Assembly: GCA_001839685.1 (NCBI GenBank)
Contig: MLAK01000854.1
Coordinates: 1-54,285, forward strand
Reading direction: 5' to 3'
Source: Tritrichomonas foetus
Lineage: Eukaryota; Parabasalia; Tritrichomonadida; Tritrichomonadidae
Length of the DNA: 54,285 nucleotides
The notes beneath the pieces were generated by a model that searched no databases, was not told the DNA's origin, and saw only the letters and a program-made list of their open reading frames with translations. A program made the position numbers and the translations under genes. Position 1 is the stretch's first letter. Every line of letters begins with the position of its first letter. Positions 10,241 through 20,104 of this stretch are shown here, in pieces.

Positions 10241-12841
10241 TTACTCTATACCAAATATTTCTTTCAGTTTTAAGTTTGCTGGATCTGAATTATTAAAATC
10301 TGGGGAATTCTGCTTTTTGATCAAAATAGATTTAATATCATTTCCAGATTCATCTGTGACTCTTAAATCAACTTTCTCAGATGATGCCAAAAGCAATGCA
10401 ATTTGAACTTCATTTAATTGAATGGAATAAATTATCGGGGTTACCCCATTTTCATCTTTACGATTTGGATCACAATTTGTATTAAAAAGTAAATATTCAA
10501 CTGTTGGAAAATGACTCTTTCTAATTGCATCATGAAAAAGCAAACAATCCATTAAATCAGGAACTTCATCTTTGGTTTGATAGACACCATTATAAATATA
10601 TATGTTATTAAATTTAATTATTATTTTCTTTAAATATTCTTGATCAAAATTTTTAAAAGCTTTTGCATATTCAATGATTTCAATTGTAACATCCATTTTT
10701 TCTTCAATTTTTTCTTGAAAATATTTTTCAAAGTGATCTTCAATTAATTCATTGAATTTCGTATTTGGATGTTTCATTAGAGCTGCAATTATTTCTGGAT
10801 TTTTGTTCTCTACTGCATATTTCAGAATTTCTTGAGAACTAAAGATTAATTTTGGTGATTGAAGTAACGCAAGAATTACATTGCTACTTTTGTTATTTAT
10901 AGCAATTTCTATCGCATTCTGGTGAGATTCATTTGGCTTATTTACCTCAATTTCGGGAAATGAAAGAAGTACTTGCGCCATTAAAGGATAATTACAAACA
11001 GAACAACCTGTTAAAGGTGTTTCTCCTCTTCCACCAATATAATTAACATCAATTTTTCCAGTTTTATATAAAATATTAACTAATGCAATTTTATTTGTCC
11101 AGGCAGCCAAAGTAAATGAGTTACCTTTAATACCTACAGCTTCTTTATTCACATCGATTTTATCATTTTTAAGTAAGAGTTTTAAGATAGATATTCTATT
11201 GTTTTCACAAACAAAATTTCTTAAAAATCCATTCTTTGTGCCATTTATGAAAGTAACATAATCAAATTTATTCATTAAATATTTTACTTTTTTCAGATTC
11301 CCTCTTATGCAAGCCTGGAAAAATTGTTTTGAATAATTACTTTGCTGTGTTTCGTTATTTCTAGCATCAAAAGTTGGAATCCAATTCGGAAGTAAAGATG
11401 TACCGATGATTAAATTAAATAATTTAGCTATTTCATTATTTCCGCAAGTCAGTGCACATTTCAAACAACGCTTTAAGTCATCATAACAATTAGTTCTAAT
11501 AAATGATTTGAAAAAGTCAATAAAATTAAAACTAGATATTGAATTATAATGAGAATTTAAAAGAAAACAGCCGTTACCATTTCGATCAAACATCCAATTA
11601 TAAACATCAGATAAATGAAGTAATATAGGATAATTTTCCCAGAAACCTAATTGTGCTTGTTTTTGGTCTAATATATGCAAAATTTCAGCATTATTTGAAT
11701 AAAGTGCATCAATAAAATATTTACCTATATTTTTAATTGTGCAGTTACTAATCATGTATTTAACACATTTATAAGAACCAAAAAATAATGAATACGAAAA
11801 TAAAGATGGAGCGTGTTCATAAAAATTGGGATGAATTTGTAAAATCGAAGGCTCTAGTGAGTTATCATGGAAATTATCGGAATCATGATTCACATATTTA
11901 GAAAATTCATTAACATCATCATTTCGAATAGCTTCTGCAGTTGGCGATAAAATTTCTCCAATTTTTTTAATTTCATTAAATTTTTCAAAATTATTGGATC
12001 TCATTTCTTCAATTTGATTGATATAGCAGCTGTACAATGAAGAATAATTTTCTTTTATTAAGTCAATCATTTCATTAAACATTTCGGCATCAATTATGTC
12101 TATAAACCAAGCAAATCCAAATACTGAATCATGTGAATCAATGAATTCTAGTAATTTGTCTTCATCAAATATACCTTCATCATAAAAACAACGATACAAA
12201 TAATAATTATCTTTCTGCTTTTGTCGAAGCTTTTTGATTTTATCAAGATCAAAAAATAGAATATTTATTTGGTCACGCAATTTTTCGTGAAAATCACATA
12301 ATTTTTTGACATATTTTGCGTAATCTGGAATTTGATGTGGTCTTGAAGAAACAACATTTAATAAAATAGAAGTAACAATTTCTGTTAGATCGAGTTCATC
12401 ATCAAATGATGTCTGTTTGAAAACAGATAAATCCATTTTAAGAATTTTTGATTCGATTTTCGCCAAGAATTTGATTTTTTGAATTTGATGGAAATAATTA
12501 TCCATAAAATGATATATTTTCATTAAATCTTCATCTTTAAGAACATCTGATAACATTTGTAATAAAATAAAATTACTGTGATTAACAACAAAAGATTTTC
12601 CTTCTAAAAGTGGAGTAATTAAAATATTATAATCATCTTCGGATAAATCAGTCTCAAGTGGTAATTCTAAATTGTGCTGATTGAAAACATGACAAATATT
12701 TTCTGATTTCTTAATGAATTTAAAAGTTGGTTGCTCAAGATCACTTGAGATAGATAAAAAAATATAATTCCCTATGTGGGCATCAGGAATTAAAATATCA
12801 TTATTTTCATCACGTGTAGCCAATTGTCTTATGAAATCCAT
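10241..12841 (-). CDS. Ankyrin-repeat protein of the expanded trichomonad family
   Basis: 866 residues. The N-terminal 270 residues are helical with a possible BTB-like start, then come degenerate ankyrin units. The clearest run is about residues 570-720, for example FTLAAWTNKIALVNILYKTG followed by GETPLTG, and another unit near 795-850 has ENGVTPIIYSIQLNEVQIAL. Length and organisation match the DUF3447/ankyrin proteins abundant in trichomonads, which are thought to be protein-binding scaffolds. No catalytic domain is visible. It shares the GETPLTG block and flanking pattern with the gene at 21.0-23.7 kb, so the two are paralogues. It is divergent from the small membrane-protein gene, with only 91 bases between start codons. 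Confidence 0.75.
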   Translation of the reverse strand: MDFIRQLATRDENNDILIPDAHIGNYIFLSISSDLEQPTFKFIKKSENICHVFNQHNLELPLETDLSEDDYNILITPLLEGKSFVVNHSNFILLQMLSDVLKDEDLMKIYHFMDNYFHQIQKIKFLAKIESKILKMDLSVFKQTSFDDELDLTEIVTSILLNVVSSRPHQIPDYAKYVKKLCDFHEKLRDQINILFFDLDKIKKLRQKQKDNYYLYRCFYDEGIFDEDKLLEFIDSHDSVFGFAWFIDIIDAEMFNEMIDLIKENYSSLYSCYINQIEEMRSNNFEKFNEIKKIGEILSPTAEAIRNDDVNEFSKYVNHDSDNFHDNSLEPSILQIHPNFYEHAPSLFSYSLFFGSYKCVKYMISNCTIKNIGKYFIDALYSNNAEILHILDQKQAQLGFWENYPILLHLSDVYNWMFDRNGNGCFLLNSHYNSISSFNFIDFFKSFIRTNCYDDLKRCLKCALTCGNNEIAKLFNLIIGTSLLPNWIPTFDARNNETQQSNYSKQFFQACIRGNLKKVKYLMNKFDYVTFINGTKNGFLRNFVCENNRISILKLLLKNDKIDVNKEAVGIKGNSFTLAAWTNKIALVNILYKTGKIDVNYIGGRGETPLTGCSVCNYPLMAQVLLSFPEIEVNKPNESHQNAIEIAINNKSSNVILALLQSPKLIFSSQEILKYAVENKNPEIIAALMKHPNTKFNELIEDHFEKYFQEKIEEKMDVTIEIIEYAKAFKNFDQEYLKKIIIKFNNIYIYNGVYQTKDEVPDLMDCLLFHDAIRKSHFPTVEYLLFNTNCDPNRKDENGVTPIIYSIQLNEVQIALLLASSEKVDLRVTDESGNDIKSILIKKQNSPDFNNSDPANLKLKEIFGIE

Positions 12842-12932
12842 TTGTCAGCAATTGACTTGTGATATAAAATTATACATAAGGAACGTTTGCGATTTTTGCT
12901 TTTCGTACGTTTAGTCAAATTATTCGACAAAA

Positions 12933-13508
12933 ATGAGTTCATCATCATCTTCAAGCACTAGCTCAAGATCATCAAGGACACCTACACCTGTACATACTAA
13001 GGCAGGAAGCTCAGAAGAAAACGTATTTCTTGGTAATTGCAAGACAAAATTCATGAATTTCCTGATCCACCCAAGAACTTTCCCAGTTTTTGTTGGCATT
13101 TCAATTTTCTTCCTCAGTGTTATTGCTTCTTTTGCTCTTCCTGTTACAATTCTCACTCCAGCTGCTGAATGTAAGTGCAGAGGATTAAATAACCCATATT
13201 TCAATGGAACAGATTGCACAGAATTACCAGAGAGGCCAGTAAACTCAACCGAATACATTTCCTATATTCGAAATCTCGAATCCATTGAAAATAAGACAGT
13301 CGAAGAATTCCGCCAAACTTTACCACAGGAATACACAAATGAGGAAGTCCTTTACGTTCTCTATGAAGCCAAATACTTTACGCAACATGGACTCATTAGG
13401 TCATGTTATGTTCCAGAGAACACTTGTGGATATAAAGGAGCAACAGTTGTTTTATTTGTCATTTCTGCCGCTATTGCAGCAGTGTCATTTTATCTGTCCC
13501 ACCATTAA
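12933..13508 (+). CDS. Small two-span membrane protein, unrecognised
   Basis: 191 residues, family not recognised. A Ser/Thr-rich N-terminus (1-30) is followed by a hydrophobic span at about 50-75. The loop of about 90 residues carries several cysteines (CKCRG, DCTEL, RSCYVPENTCG) and three N-glycosylation sequons (NGT, NST, NKT). A second span is at about 169-188, and the tail is LSHH. The sequons and paired cysteines suggest the loop is lumenal or extracellular, with both ends cytosolic. Codon use and the intact frame support a real gene. No function is assigned. Confidence 0.7.
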   Translation: MSSSSSSSTSSRSSRTPTPVHTKAGSSEENVFLGNCKTKFMNFLIHPRTFPVFVGISIFFLSVIASFALPVTILTPAAECKCRGLNNPYFNGTDCTELPERPVNSTEYISYIRNLESIENKTVEEFRQTLPQEYTNEEVLYVLYEAKYFTQHGLIRSCYVPENTCGYKGATVVLFVISAAIAAVSFYLSHH

Positions 13509-13651
13509 AAGATAATGAAAAATGACACGCATTTTTGACTAAATTTATTATTGGCTGTTCATATGAACATAATTTCTTTTAAAAAAACATTTGCATTCTA
13601 TAATCATTAATCAGAGAAGAAGTAAAGAGACAAAAAGAAAGAGAGAAGAAG

Positions 13652-13669
13652 GAAAAAAAAAAAAAAAAA
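13652..13669 (-). terminator. Pol III poly-T terminator of tRNA-Pro
   Basis: A run of about 17 A on the plus strand (poly-T on the tRNA strand) starts 7 bases beyond the tRNA 3' end. This fits an RNA polymerase III terminator, though the run is longer than needed. Confidence 0.7.
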
Positions 13670-13675
13670 GACAGC

Positions 13676-13747
13676 GGGGCGATTCGGGAATAGAACCCGA
13701 GACCACTCGCACCCAAAGCGAGAATCATGCCACTAGACCAATCACCC
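13676..13747 (-). tRNA. tRNA-Pro (anticodon UGG)
   Basis: 72-base cloverleaf on the minus strand. The acceptor stem GGGTGAT pairs with ATCGCCC, including one G-U. The D-arm has the A-box GGTCTAGTGGC, and the anticodon stem CTCGC/GCGAG holds the loop TTTGGGT with anticodon TGG. The T-arm is TCGGG/CCCGA with loop TTCTATT. The body closely resembles eukaryotic tRNA-Pro. No intron and no encoded CCA are present. A poly-T tract follows. Confidence 0.95.
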
Positions 13748-13825
13748 TTCTGACTTTGTAGACTTGCCAAATATAAAACACAAATTGGATAATAACAATG
13801 AAGACTGGGTTGAAACCACTCAAAA

Positions 13826-16177
13826 ATGAATGTGGAAATCGATATAACAGAATCTAAAAATCATTTAATGAACGACCTTGACCATCTACATCATCGAATC
13901 TTATATAAACAACGGTTAATATCGCTTCTCCCATTATCATCACTCCAAGAATTGCCTTCTTTTTTTCCGCATGAAAACAAAGAATTCTTCAGTTTTATTT
14001 CCCAAAAGCCAAATGTTGTTGCAGACGCCCTTTCTCCCAAACAAGTTTTTTGGATGACAAGAATATGCGAATTTTTTTTAAACAACATTAAAGAACTCAT
14101 TAACGTCACCATCGCAGCAGTGAATCTTTTTGAAACTTCAACGCTCACATTTTTTGCCTCTTCTGTTCTTCCATCATTATTTGGATATTTTAGTTCACAT
14201 GAAAATCTTGTTTTAGCTTTTCAATTTTACTCACAAGTCATTATTAAGCTTCCACATAATCAAGTTTCTATTATTTTGGCACCATATTTTAATAATTCAT
14301 GTCTTGAATTATTTATTAACGAAATCAGTCACGAAATTTGTTCATACTTTTGTGAGGACGTTCGTTTAGCGACATCAGAAAAAGTTAATAATGTTATATT
14401 TTCACATGAAAAAGATTTCTATGAAAGCATTTTAAACAATTATCATTTAATTCCAAAATCCCATACTGCAATTTTAAATGCTCTTTTCAAAAGTGGAACT
14501 TTTACAAAAAATGAAATCTTTCATTTCCTTGTTGAAAATGTAATTTTTCCATTATTGAAGTTTGCTTTGAATTCTGAAATTTTTGCAGAACATCTCAAAA
14601 AGTTTGACCTCATGGAAAACCATTTTGCCAGTCGTATTGATAAATTGAATTTGAATATAGATAAACTCTTCCAACCGGTTTTTGGATGTCCTTATCAAAT
14701 TCCCTCCCTATTTGTTGAATTTGGGAGACATTCTTTACGAATTGTGACAACTCCTCTTGATATTTCAATGCTTGTAACAATAAGTCACAGCTGTTCGATT
14801 GAGTTTCCACAAAGTTTGATTGATATTACGTTAGAAGAGTATCTAACTCATCAAATATACATGCCAATCTTGATAAAAGTCAAATTCCCAAATATGCCAA
14901 TCAATACTTTATTCAAAGGTGATTCAACATTTGTCGGGTTTGATACATCAGAGAAAAATAAACCACCCAGACCTTTTGAAAACAATTCCTTCCATAAAAG
15001 ATACTGCACACTTAAAAATAGTATAATTAATAAATACCCAGGTCTTGAAATACCTGATCTTTTGGCCTCAAACGCCAATTTAAACCCAAACTTAAATTTA
15101 AACGAGAATGAAAAGATGAATGAAAAATTAGCTGATGTTTCAATTGATGATAAATTTTTAGTTGAATGTTTTAAGAATGAGAAAAGCTTCGATTATTTTG
15201 GTATTTGCCACATTTGTTTGAATGAATTAGTTCAAAATCCACATGCACAATTATGTGAAGCATGTACAAAAAATCGAAAAGAAATAACTTTTGCTTCTTT
15301 CGCTTTAAATTTACATCAAAATCATATATTTAAAAATCATGTTGATTTCGAAACCTTTTTGAAGCATAAGGTTGCTTATGACCGTGTTTCTCGCTGGTAT
15401 AACCGAATTTCATACTTCTTCAATAAATACACACATGCTCTAGCTATGAATATGACTATTCGTGCATTCAAAGACAAATTAATCAATTTGAAAGAAAATC
15501 CAAAAGAATTTTTGAATTCAATTGCTCATATTTTTGTGAATAATGAAAATGAAAAACTTTTTTATTGTATTCGTGGTGAAATCATTTCGAATATAATGAA
15601 AGGGAAATTCCCACAAGAAGTAAATGCAGTTGAAGATGCTTGGAAATCCCTCACTGATGAATTATTTGAAGTATTTAAACAGCCAGCTTTCTCAGAACTT
15701 TCTCAGAAAATGCGGGTTTTTGTGACAAAAATATTTTTACATTCTGCAGCTCAGTTAAATTCGATTTCTCTATCACCTTTTAAGAAATACTTTTTCAAGT
15801 TCGAAGCAATAATTCAAGATCTGCATGAACTAGATTCACTGAATAATAAATGTAATCACCAAGGCGAAGGCATTTGTCGTCAAGACGAAAGTACAAAAAG
15901 AAACAAAATATCTGATGAAAGCTTATTAAGTGCTCTTCAATTAGCAAATTCGTCGGGACTTGTCACTGCGTTTACAATGGTAGATGCAATTCTGATGCGA
16001 AATGTAGATTTTATCAAGCTTCTGGATGAAAATGAAATTGAACTTTGGAAATCTTTTTCAAATGCTATTAAAAGCATTTTCGATAAAAATGATGAAGCGA
16101 AATCAACACTCGAAACACTTGAAAATTTGATCATATCAAATATGGATCAGGTGATTAATAGTAACAATATCTTTTAA
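13826..16177 (+). CDS. Unrecognised 783-residue protein with a CxxC...CxxC motif
   Basis: 783 residues, family not recognised. The N-terminal 330 residues are predicted mostly helical and hydrophobic in a regular pattern, with no signal peptide or convincing membrane span. A possible small zinc site is C461/C464 and C477/C480 (CxxC, 12 residues, CxxC), preceded by a Phe/Asp-rich stretch. The region after 490 is helical again (RVSRWYNRISYFF). A helical GTPase-regulator fold (RasGAP-like or VPS9-like) was considered, but no diagnostic arginine finger or Asp/Tyr motif can be pointed to. The ATG at 13826 is the first in frame. The frame is intact and its codon use resembles its neighbours. Confidence 0.65.
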   Translation: MNVEIDITESKNHLMNDLDHLHHRILYKQRLISLLPLSSLQELPSFFPHENKEFFSFISQKPNVVADALSPKQVFWMTRICEFFLNNIKELINVTIAAVNLFETSTLTFFASSVLPSLFGYFSSHENLVLAFQFYSQVIIKLPHNQVSIILAPYFNNSCLELFINEISHEICSYFCEDVRLATSEKVNNVIFSHEKDFYESILNNYHLIPKSHTAILNALFKSGTFTKNEIFHFLVENVIFPLLKFALNSEIFAEHLKKFDLMENHFASRIDKLNLNIDKLFQPVFGCPYQIPSLFVEFGRHSLRIVTTPLDISMLVTISHSCSIEFPQSLIDITLEEYLTHQIYMPILIKVKFPNMPINTLFKGDSTFVGFDTSEKNKPPRPFENNSFHKRYCTLKNSIINKYPGLEIPDLLASNANLNPNLNLNENEKMNEKLADVSIDDKFLVECFKNEKSFDYFGICHICLNELVQNPHAQLCEACTKNRKEITFASFALNLHQNHIFKNHVDFETFLKHKVAYDRVSRWYNRISYFFNKYTHALAMNMTIRAFKDKLINLKENPKEFLNSIAHIFVNNENEKLFYCIRGEIISNIMKGKFPQEVNAVEDAWKSLTDELFEVFKQPAFSELSQKMRVFVTKIFLHSAAQLNSISLSPFKKYFFKFEAIIQDLHELDSLNNKCNHQGEGICRQDESTKRNKISDESLLSALQLANSSGLVTAFTMVDAILMRNVDFIKLLDENEIELWKSFSNAIKSIFDKNDEAKSTLETLENLIISNMDQVINSNNIF

Positions 16178-16867
16178 GTAAATATAATTTTTTAGTTAGA
16201 TAGTTAATAAATATTCCTTTCGATACTTTTTTTTTTTTTTTTTGCCTTGAAAGTCCTAAACATTGAATTTTTTTGATCTTTATATTTGCTTTTACGAAGA
16301 TAGATGTTCTGTTAGATTGACTTTGTAATAACTAAAATTCTATATTTATTTAACCATTTTAATTTCATGGTCAAATCAGATTCTTATTGATCATGTTCCT
16401 CTGAAAAAGTTGCATTCATAAGAAAAAGTTATTAGTAAAAGTGACAAATCACACAAATTTTTATCAAAAATGATCGATATTTCGGCAGGATTTTTTTTCC
16501 TATGAGTTTTGTTTTTTGACACTAAAAATGGGTAAATGTGATGTGACTTTGCGGGCCCCTTCGACTCATTCGGCCATTGGAAGAGGTGCTGCCACGTGAC
16601 CACAGCTTCGGATCGCTTCGCTCCCTCCGCTGTGTTCACGTGGCGCACCTCCTCCATGTCGAAGTGACCCAAAGAACCAGCAAAGTTCACATCACATTTA
16701 CCCATTAGGTTTTTTCCACTTTTGACCTTTATTTGACCTTTCACTTCACATTTACAAAACTCATAGGAAAATAAATCTCTGCCGATATTTCCAATAAATC
16801 ATATGATCCAGATACATTTTTATTGGAAAATAAAACGTATGAAATTCTATTTTTCTGGAATTTTAAA
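16178..16867. other. Intergenic region with a foldback element
   Basis: 690 bases between two plus-strand genes. The first part is AT-rich with a T-run. The second part holds the inverted-repeat element at 16476-16791, ending about 75 bases before the kinase start. An open minus-strand frame through the element is a by-product of its GC-rich arms. Confidence 0.6.
16476..16791. mobile_element. Foldback (MITE-like) element with GC-rich arms
   Basis: Large imperfect inverted repeat. The outer arms (16476-16511 and 16755-16791) match over about 36 bases with three mismatches or small gaps, and both contain TTCCTATGAGTTTTG read inward. The middle arms share AATGGGTAAATGTGATGTG. The inner arms share AGGTGC-(t)-GCCACGTGA-CACAG and are GC-rich. 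The loop is about 24 bases (16606-16629). The right arm carries about 30 extra bases with two TTTGACCTTT-like copies. No transposase frame is present, so it would be non-autonomous. No convincing target-site duplication could be identified. Confidence 0.7.
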
Positions 16868-19768
16868 ATGTTGTGTATGATCTCCTCTATATTACCAGAT
16901 AATTTGATATCCAATTCAATAATTGTTCTCCATTTTTTCACATTTAAGGAATCATGTTACATATGCTGTATTTTTGAAAATTACTGTATTATCACATCAA
17001 ATATTGATTTAATCCTCTTAGCCATTATGAATCACCAAAATGTTTTTGTACTAGAACAGAATGATTTAAATAAATATCCTGAAGGTAAAATTTCTGACAA
17101 AAATAGGTATCATGAAAAAATTAAAGCCTATCTATTGGAAACAAACACATATTGTTGTAATGAAAATTTTGATATTAATTGTTTATCTAATTTTATTTTC
17201 TGTATTTTCGATTCAGTTTTGCTATTTTTTGTTTTACGTCACTTTGAAAAGGCTTCAAATATTTATACACGTTCATTCTTTCATGCAAATCCGAATATAC
17301 TTCCGAAGCTATTCAAACTTGATGATTTCATTGTTTTGGGAACAATTGGTTCAGGTGGATCATCAAAAATTGATCTTGCACTTCATAAAGGATCTGGTCG
17401 TTTTTTTGTTCTAAAATGCTTCTTTGAAAGAAAGAAATTTAAAAAAGAAATTAATGTACTAAAATTAATCAAACATGATAACATTATACATTATTATGGA
17501 AATGTTAAAAAATCAACAGTTTTTCATTACACAGCAGTGCTAGCATTTTGTAATCAAGGAAACTTACGGAATTTTAATAAGAAACATGATCTTTCACCCA
17601 CAGAAAAAACTAGAATTGTACTTCAAATATTAGTAGCAATTGATCATATTCATGCTTTAGGTATAATTCATCGCGATATAAAAGTTGATAATATTTTAAT
17701 CGATGAAAATTTTAATGCTATTTTAACTGATTTCGATACAGCAAAGGAATATAAATGTAATTCAAAAGCAACACTTAATGTTGGAACATTTTCATATATG
17801 TCTCCAGAACAGCTATCATCTGATTCTGTTTCATTTCAAACTGATTTATATTCATATGGTGTTCTTTTATATGAAATAGCAACGGGGAGTAATCCATTTG
17901 TGAATGTTCCGATTACTAAGATGGTAAGTATCATTGAAAAAGGTGAAATGCCTGTTTTATCATCAAGGTATGGAAATATTTCGAGAATATATGATATGTG
18001 CACTTCTTTAGATATTGAAATGAGAGGGGAGTCTTTTTATGTTCTTCGAGTAATGACAGATTTTCAATGCTATTTTAAAAATACCAATGTATTAGAAATA
18101 AAAGAACTAATTGACAAGTACAAATCTGTAAAATATGAAAATAGAAAAGATATTCAATTTTTAATTGATTTTGCGTCAAATGGAAATTCAGTTTGCCAAT
18201 TTCTTCTTGGAATGATATATATGAGCGGATATGGTGTAGAAAAAGATAAAGAAAAGTCATTGGAATGGTATAAAATGGCTGCAGAGCAAAATCAACCAGA
18301 TGCGTTATGTAATTTAGGATTGTACTATTTCAATGAAGTAAAAGATCTTAAAAAAGCTAAAAGTTTTTTCATTCGAGGTGCAAATTTACAACATGTTAAA
18401 TCAATCGTGAATTTAGCAGCACTTTATCAAAAGAAGGGCAAATTAGAAAAAGCCTTTACCTTATTTTTAAATGCGGCAGATCAAGGAAATGTTACAGCAC
18501 AAAGAAATGTTGGATTGTGTTATTTCAAAGGAACTGGTGTGAATCCTAGTCATGAAAAAGCTTTTAAATATACCGAAATGGCTTCAGAAAATGGTGATTC
18601 TAGATCACTTTATCAACTTGGCTGTTTCTATTCAAAAGGAATTGGAATAAGCATAAATTTGGAAAAAGCTTTTAAACTATATAAAAAGGCTTCCAATTTA
18701 AATAATTTTCGTGCACAATTCTCGTTAGCCAACTGCTATTTAAAAGGAATAGGAACACAAAAAGATATATCTAAAGCAATATTCTGGTTTAAAAAATCTT
18801 CTAAAGAAGGTGAACTTGCACAATCAATGTATAGTTTAGGTAAAATATATTCAGGGCCAAATGATTATGAACATAAAAATTATACAAAAGCAATAAAATG
18901 GTTTAGAAAGGCTCTTGAAAAAGGGGTAAATGTGAGTTTACTTGCTTTAGAAATGATTTATAAAGATAAAAATAGCGAATATACCAATCCACAAAAAGCG
19001 TTAGATTTATTAAATGAGTTTAATTCGTCACCAAATACGAAGAAGAAACTTCAGATTAATGAAATGATGGATTTGATATTAAATAATTCTCTGACTTTAG
19101 AATCCGTCGAGAAAACAATGCATATTTTTTTGGAATGTAACTCCTGTTTTAGTAATATGAATTTAGCAATGATCTATCATTTAGATTTGTATCAAAATAA
19201 AGACATTGATAAAGCTATTCATCACTACAAAATGGCACACGAAAAAGGAGACCGTGATATATGTCTCTTTTTAGCAGCTTATCTGAGCAATGATCTTAAT
19301 CTAATGAAAAACGCAGCAGATAATTATGGAATTCCTGCAGCTTTACTCTATATGGGTGAACATTTAATGGCAACTAATGAAGACGAAGCCATTAAATACT
19401 TAGAAAAAGCTGTTCAGAGCAATGTTTATCGAGCTAATTATTTACTTGGTATTATCAAAGAAAAAAATAATTGTATTGATGAGGCAATCAAATTTTATTC
19501 ACAAGCAGCAGCAGTTTATCAAGATGCAGAGGAAAAATTAAAAAATCTTTCACCTAATACTCAATTTGAAAAAATGTTTTCGAAATGCAGTTTTCATAAT
19601 ACAAAGGAATCATATGCAATGCAACATTGCTTCATGTGCTTAACATGCAATCTATTTGGGATTAAATGCATTTGTGGGTATTGTGTAGATAACTGCCATA
19701 AAGGTCATAAAATTATAGATAACGGGAAAAGTATATACATGTTTTGTGACTGTCAATGTAGTAAATAG
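16868..19768 (+). CDS. Protein kinase with Sel1 repeats and Cys/His-rich tail
   Basis: About 966 residues counted from the ATG at 16868. The frame opens upstream at a TTG, and ATGs at 16877 and 17027 are alternatives. An unassigned, fairly hydrophobic N-terminus (1-150) precedes a Ser/Thr-type kinase domain at about 152-410. This has a Gly-rich loop (GSGGSSKI), Lys183 (VLK), HRD at 268-270, SPE at 312-314, and DFD instead of DFG at 288-290. About ten Sel1/TPR-like repeats follow (about 430-905), with signatures such as LGMIYMSGYGV and NVGLCYFKGTGV. The last 60 residues are rich in Cys and His and resemble a UBR-type zinc box, ending FCDCQCS. Kinase-Sel1 proteins are expanded in trichomonads. 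Sel1 repeats bind protein partners. Activity is likely but the DFD change needs testing. Confidence 0.85.
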   Translation: MLCMISSILPDNLISNSIIVLHFFTFKESCYICCIFENYCIITSNIDLILLAIMNHQNVFVLEQNDLNKYPEGKISDKNRYHEKIKAYLLETNTYCCNENFDINCLSNFIFCIFDSVLLFFVLRHFEKASNIYTRSFFHANPNILPKLFKLDDFIVLGTIGSGGSSKIDLALHKGSGRFFVLKCFFERKKFKKEINVLKLIKHDNIIHYYGNVKKSTVFHYTAVLAFCNQGNLRNFNKKHDLSPTEKTRIVLQILVAIDHIHALGIIHRDIKVDNILIDENFNAILTDFDTAKEYKCNSKATLNVGTFSYMSPEQLSSDSVSFQTDLYSYGVLLYEIATGSNPFVNVPITKMVSIIEKGEMPVLSSRYGNISRIYDMCTSLDIEMRGESFYVLRVMTDFQCYFKNTNVLEIKELIDKYKSVKYENRKDIQFLIDFASNGNSVCQFLLGMIYMSGYGVEKDKEKSLEWYKMAAEQNQPDALCNLGLYYFNEVKDLKKAKSFFIRGANLQHVKSIVNLAALYQKKGKLEKAFTLFLNAADQGNVTAQRNVGLCYFKGTGVNPSHEKAFKYTEMASENGDSRSLYQLGCFYSKGIGISINLEKAFKLYKKASNLNNFRAQFSLANCYLKGIGTQKDISKAIFWFKKSSKEGELAQSMYSLGKIYSGPNDYEHKNYTKAIKWFRKALEKGVNVSLLALEMIYKDKNSEYTNPQKALDLLNEFNSSPNTKKKLQINEMMDLILNNSLTLESVEKTMHIFLECNSCFSNMNLAMIYHLDLYQNKDIDKAIHHYKMAHEKGDRDICLFLAAYLSNDLNLMKNAADNYGIPAALLYMGEHLMATNEDEAIKYLEKAVQSNVYRANYLLGIIKEKNNCIDEAIKFYSQAAAVYQDAEEKLKNLSPNTQFEKMFSKCSFHNTKESYAMQHCFMCLTCNLFGIKCICGYCVDNCHKGHKIIDNGKSIYMFCDCQCSK

Positions 19769-20104
19769 AAATAACTTTTATTTTAAAATATAAATAAATG
19801 CTTTGATACTAAATCAATATTTTAATGCTAAATAAATGTTTTAATATTAAATAAATGTTTTAATATTAAATAAATGTTTTAATATTAAATAAATGTTTTA
19901 ATATTAAATAAATGTTTTAATATTAAATAAATGTTTTAATATTAAATAAATGTTTTAATATTAAATAAATGTTTTAATATTAAATAAATGTTTTAATATT
20001 AAATAAATGTTTTAATATTAAATAAATGTTTTAATATTAAATAAATGTTTTAATTACAATTCAAATGTTATACATGAATCTATATTTACCTCGTATTTGA
20101 TGTT
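19769..20104. other. Convergent intergenic region with tandem array
   Basis: 336 bases between convergent 3' ends, almost entirely occupied by the 19-bp tandem repeat listed separately. Confidence 0.7.
19795..20055 (+). repeat. 19-bp tandem repeat array (about 13-14 copies)
   Basis: Unit AAATAAATGTTTTAATATT repeated head to tail. The last 11 or so copies are identical or nearly so. The first two or three copies at the left edge differ (GCTTTGATACT and CAATATTTTAATGCT variants). The identity of the later copies indicates recent expansion or homogenisation. A single diverged copy lies at 20781-20798, beyond the acetyltransferase gene. Confidence 0.93.

Larger units (their letters stand above)
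13509..13825. other. Intergenic region containing a tRNA gene
   Basis: 317 bases between two plus-strand genes. It contains the minus-strand tRNA-Pro and its poly-T terminator, and a purine-rich AG/A stretch at about 13613-13670. No other gene is visible. Confidence 0.6.

Noticed and set aside
16391..16744. A 117-codon minus-strand frame through the foldback element
   Set aside because: It follows the GC-rich inverted arms, has no family resemblance and starts within the repeat.
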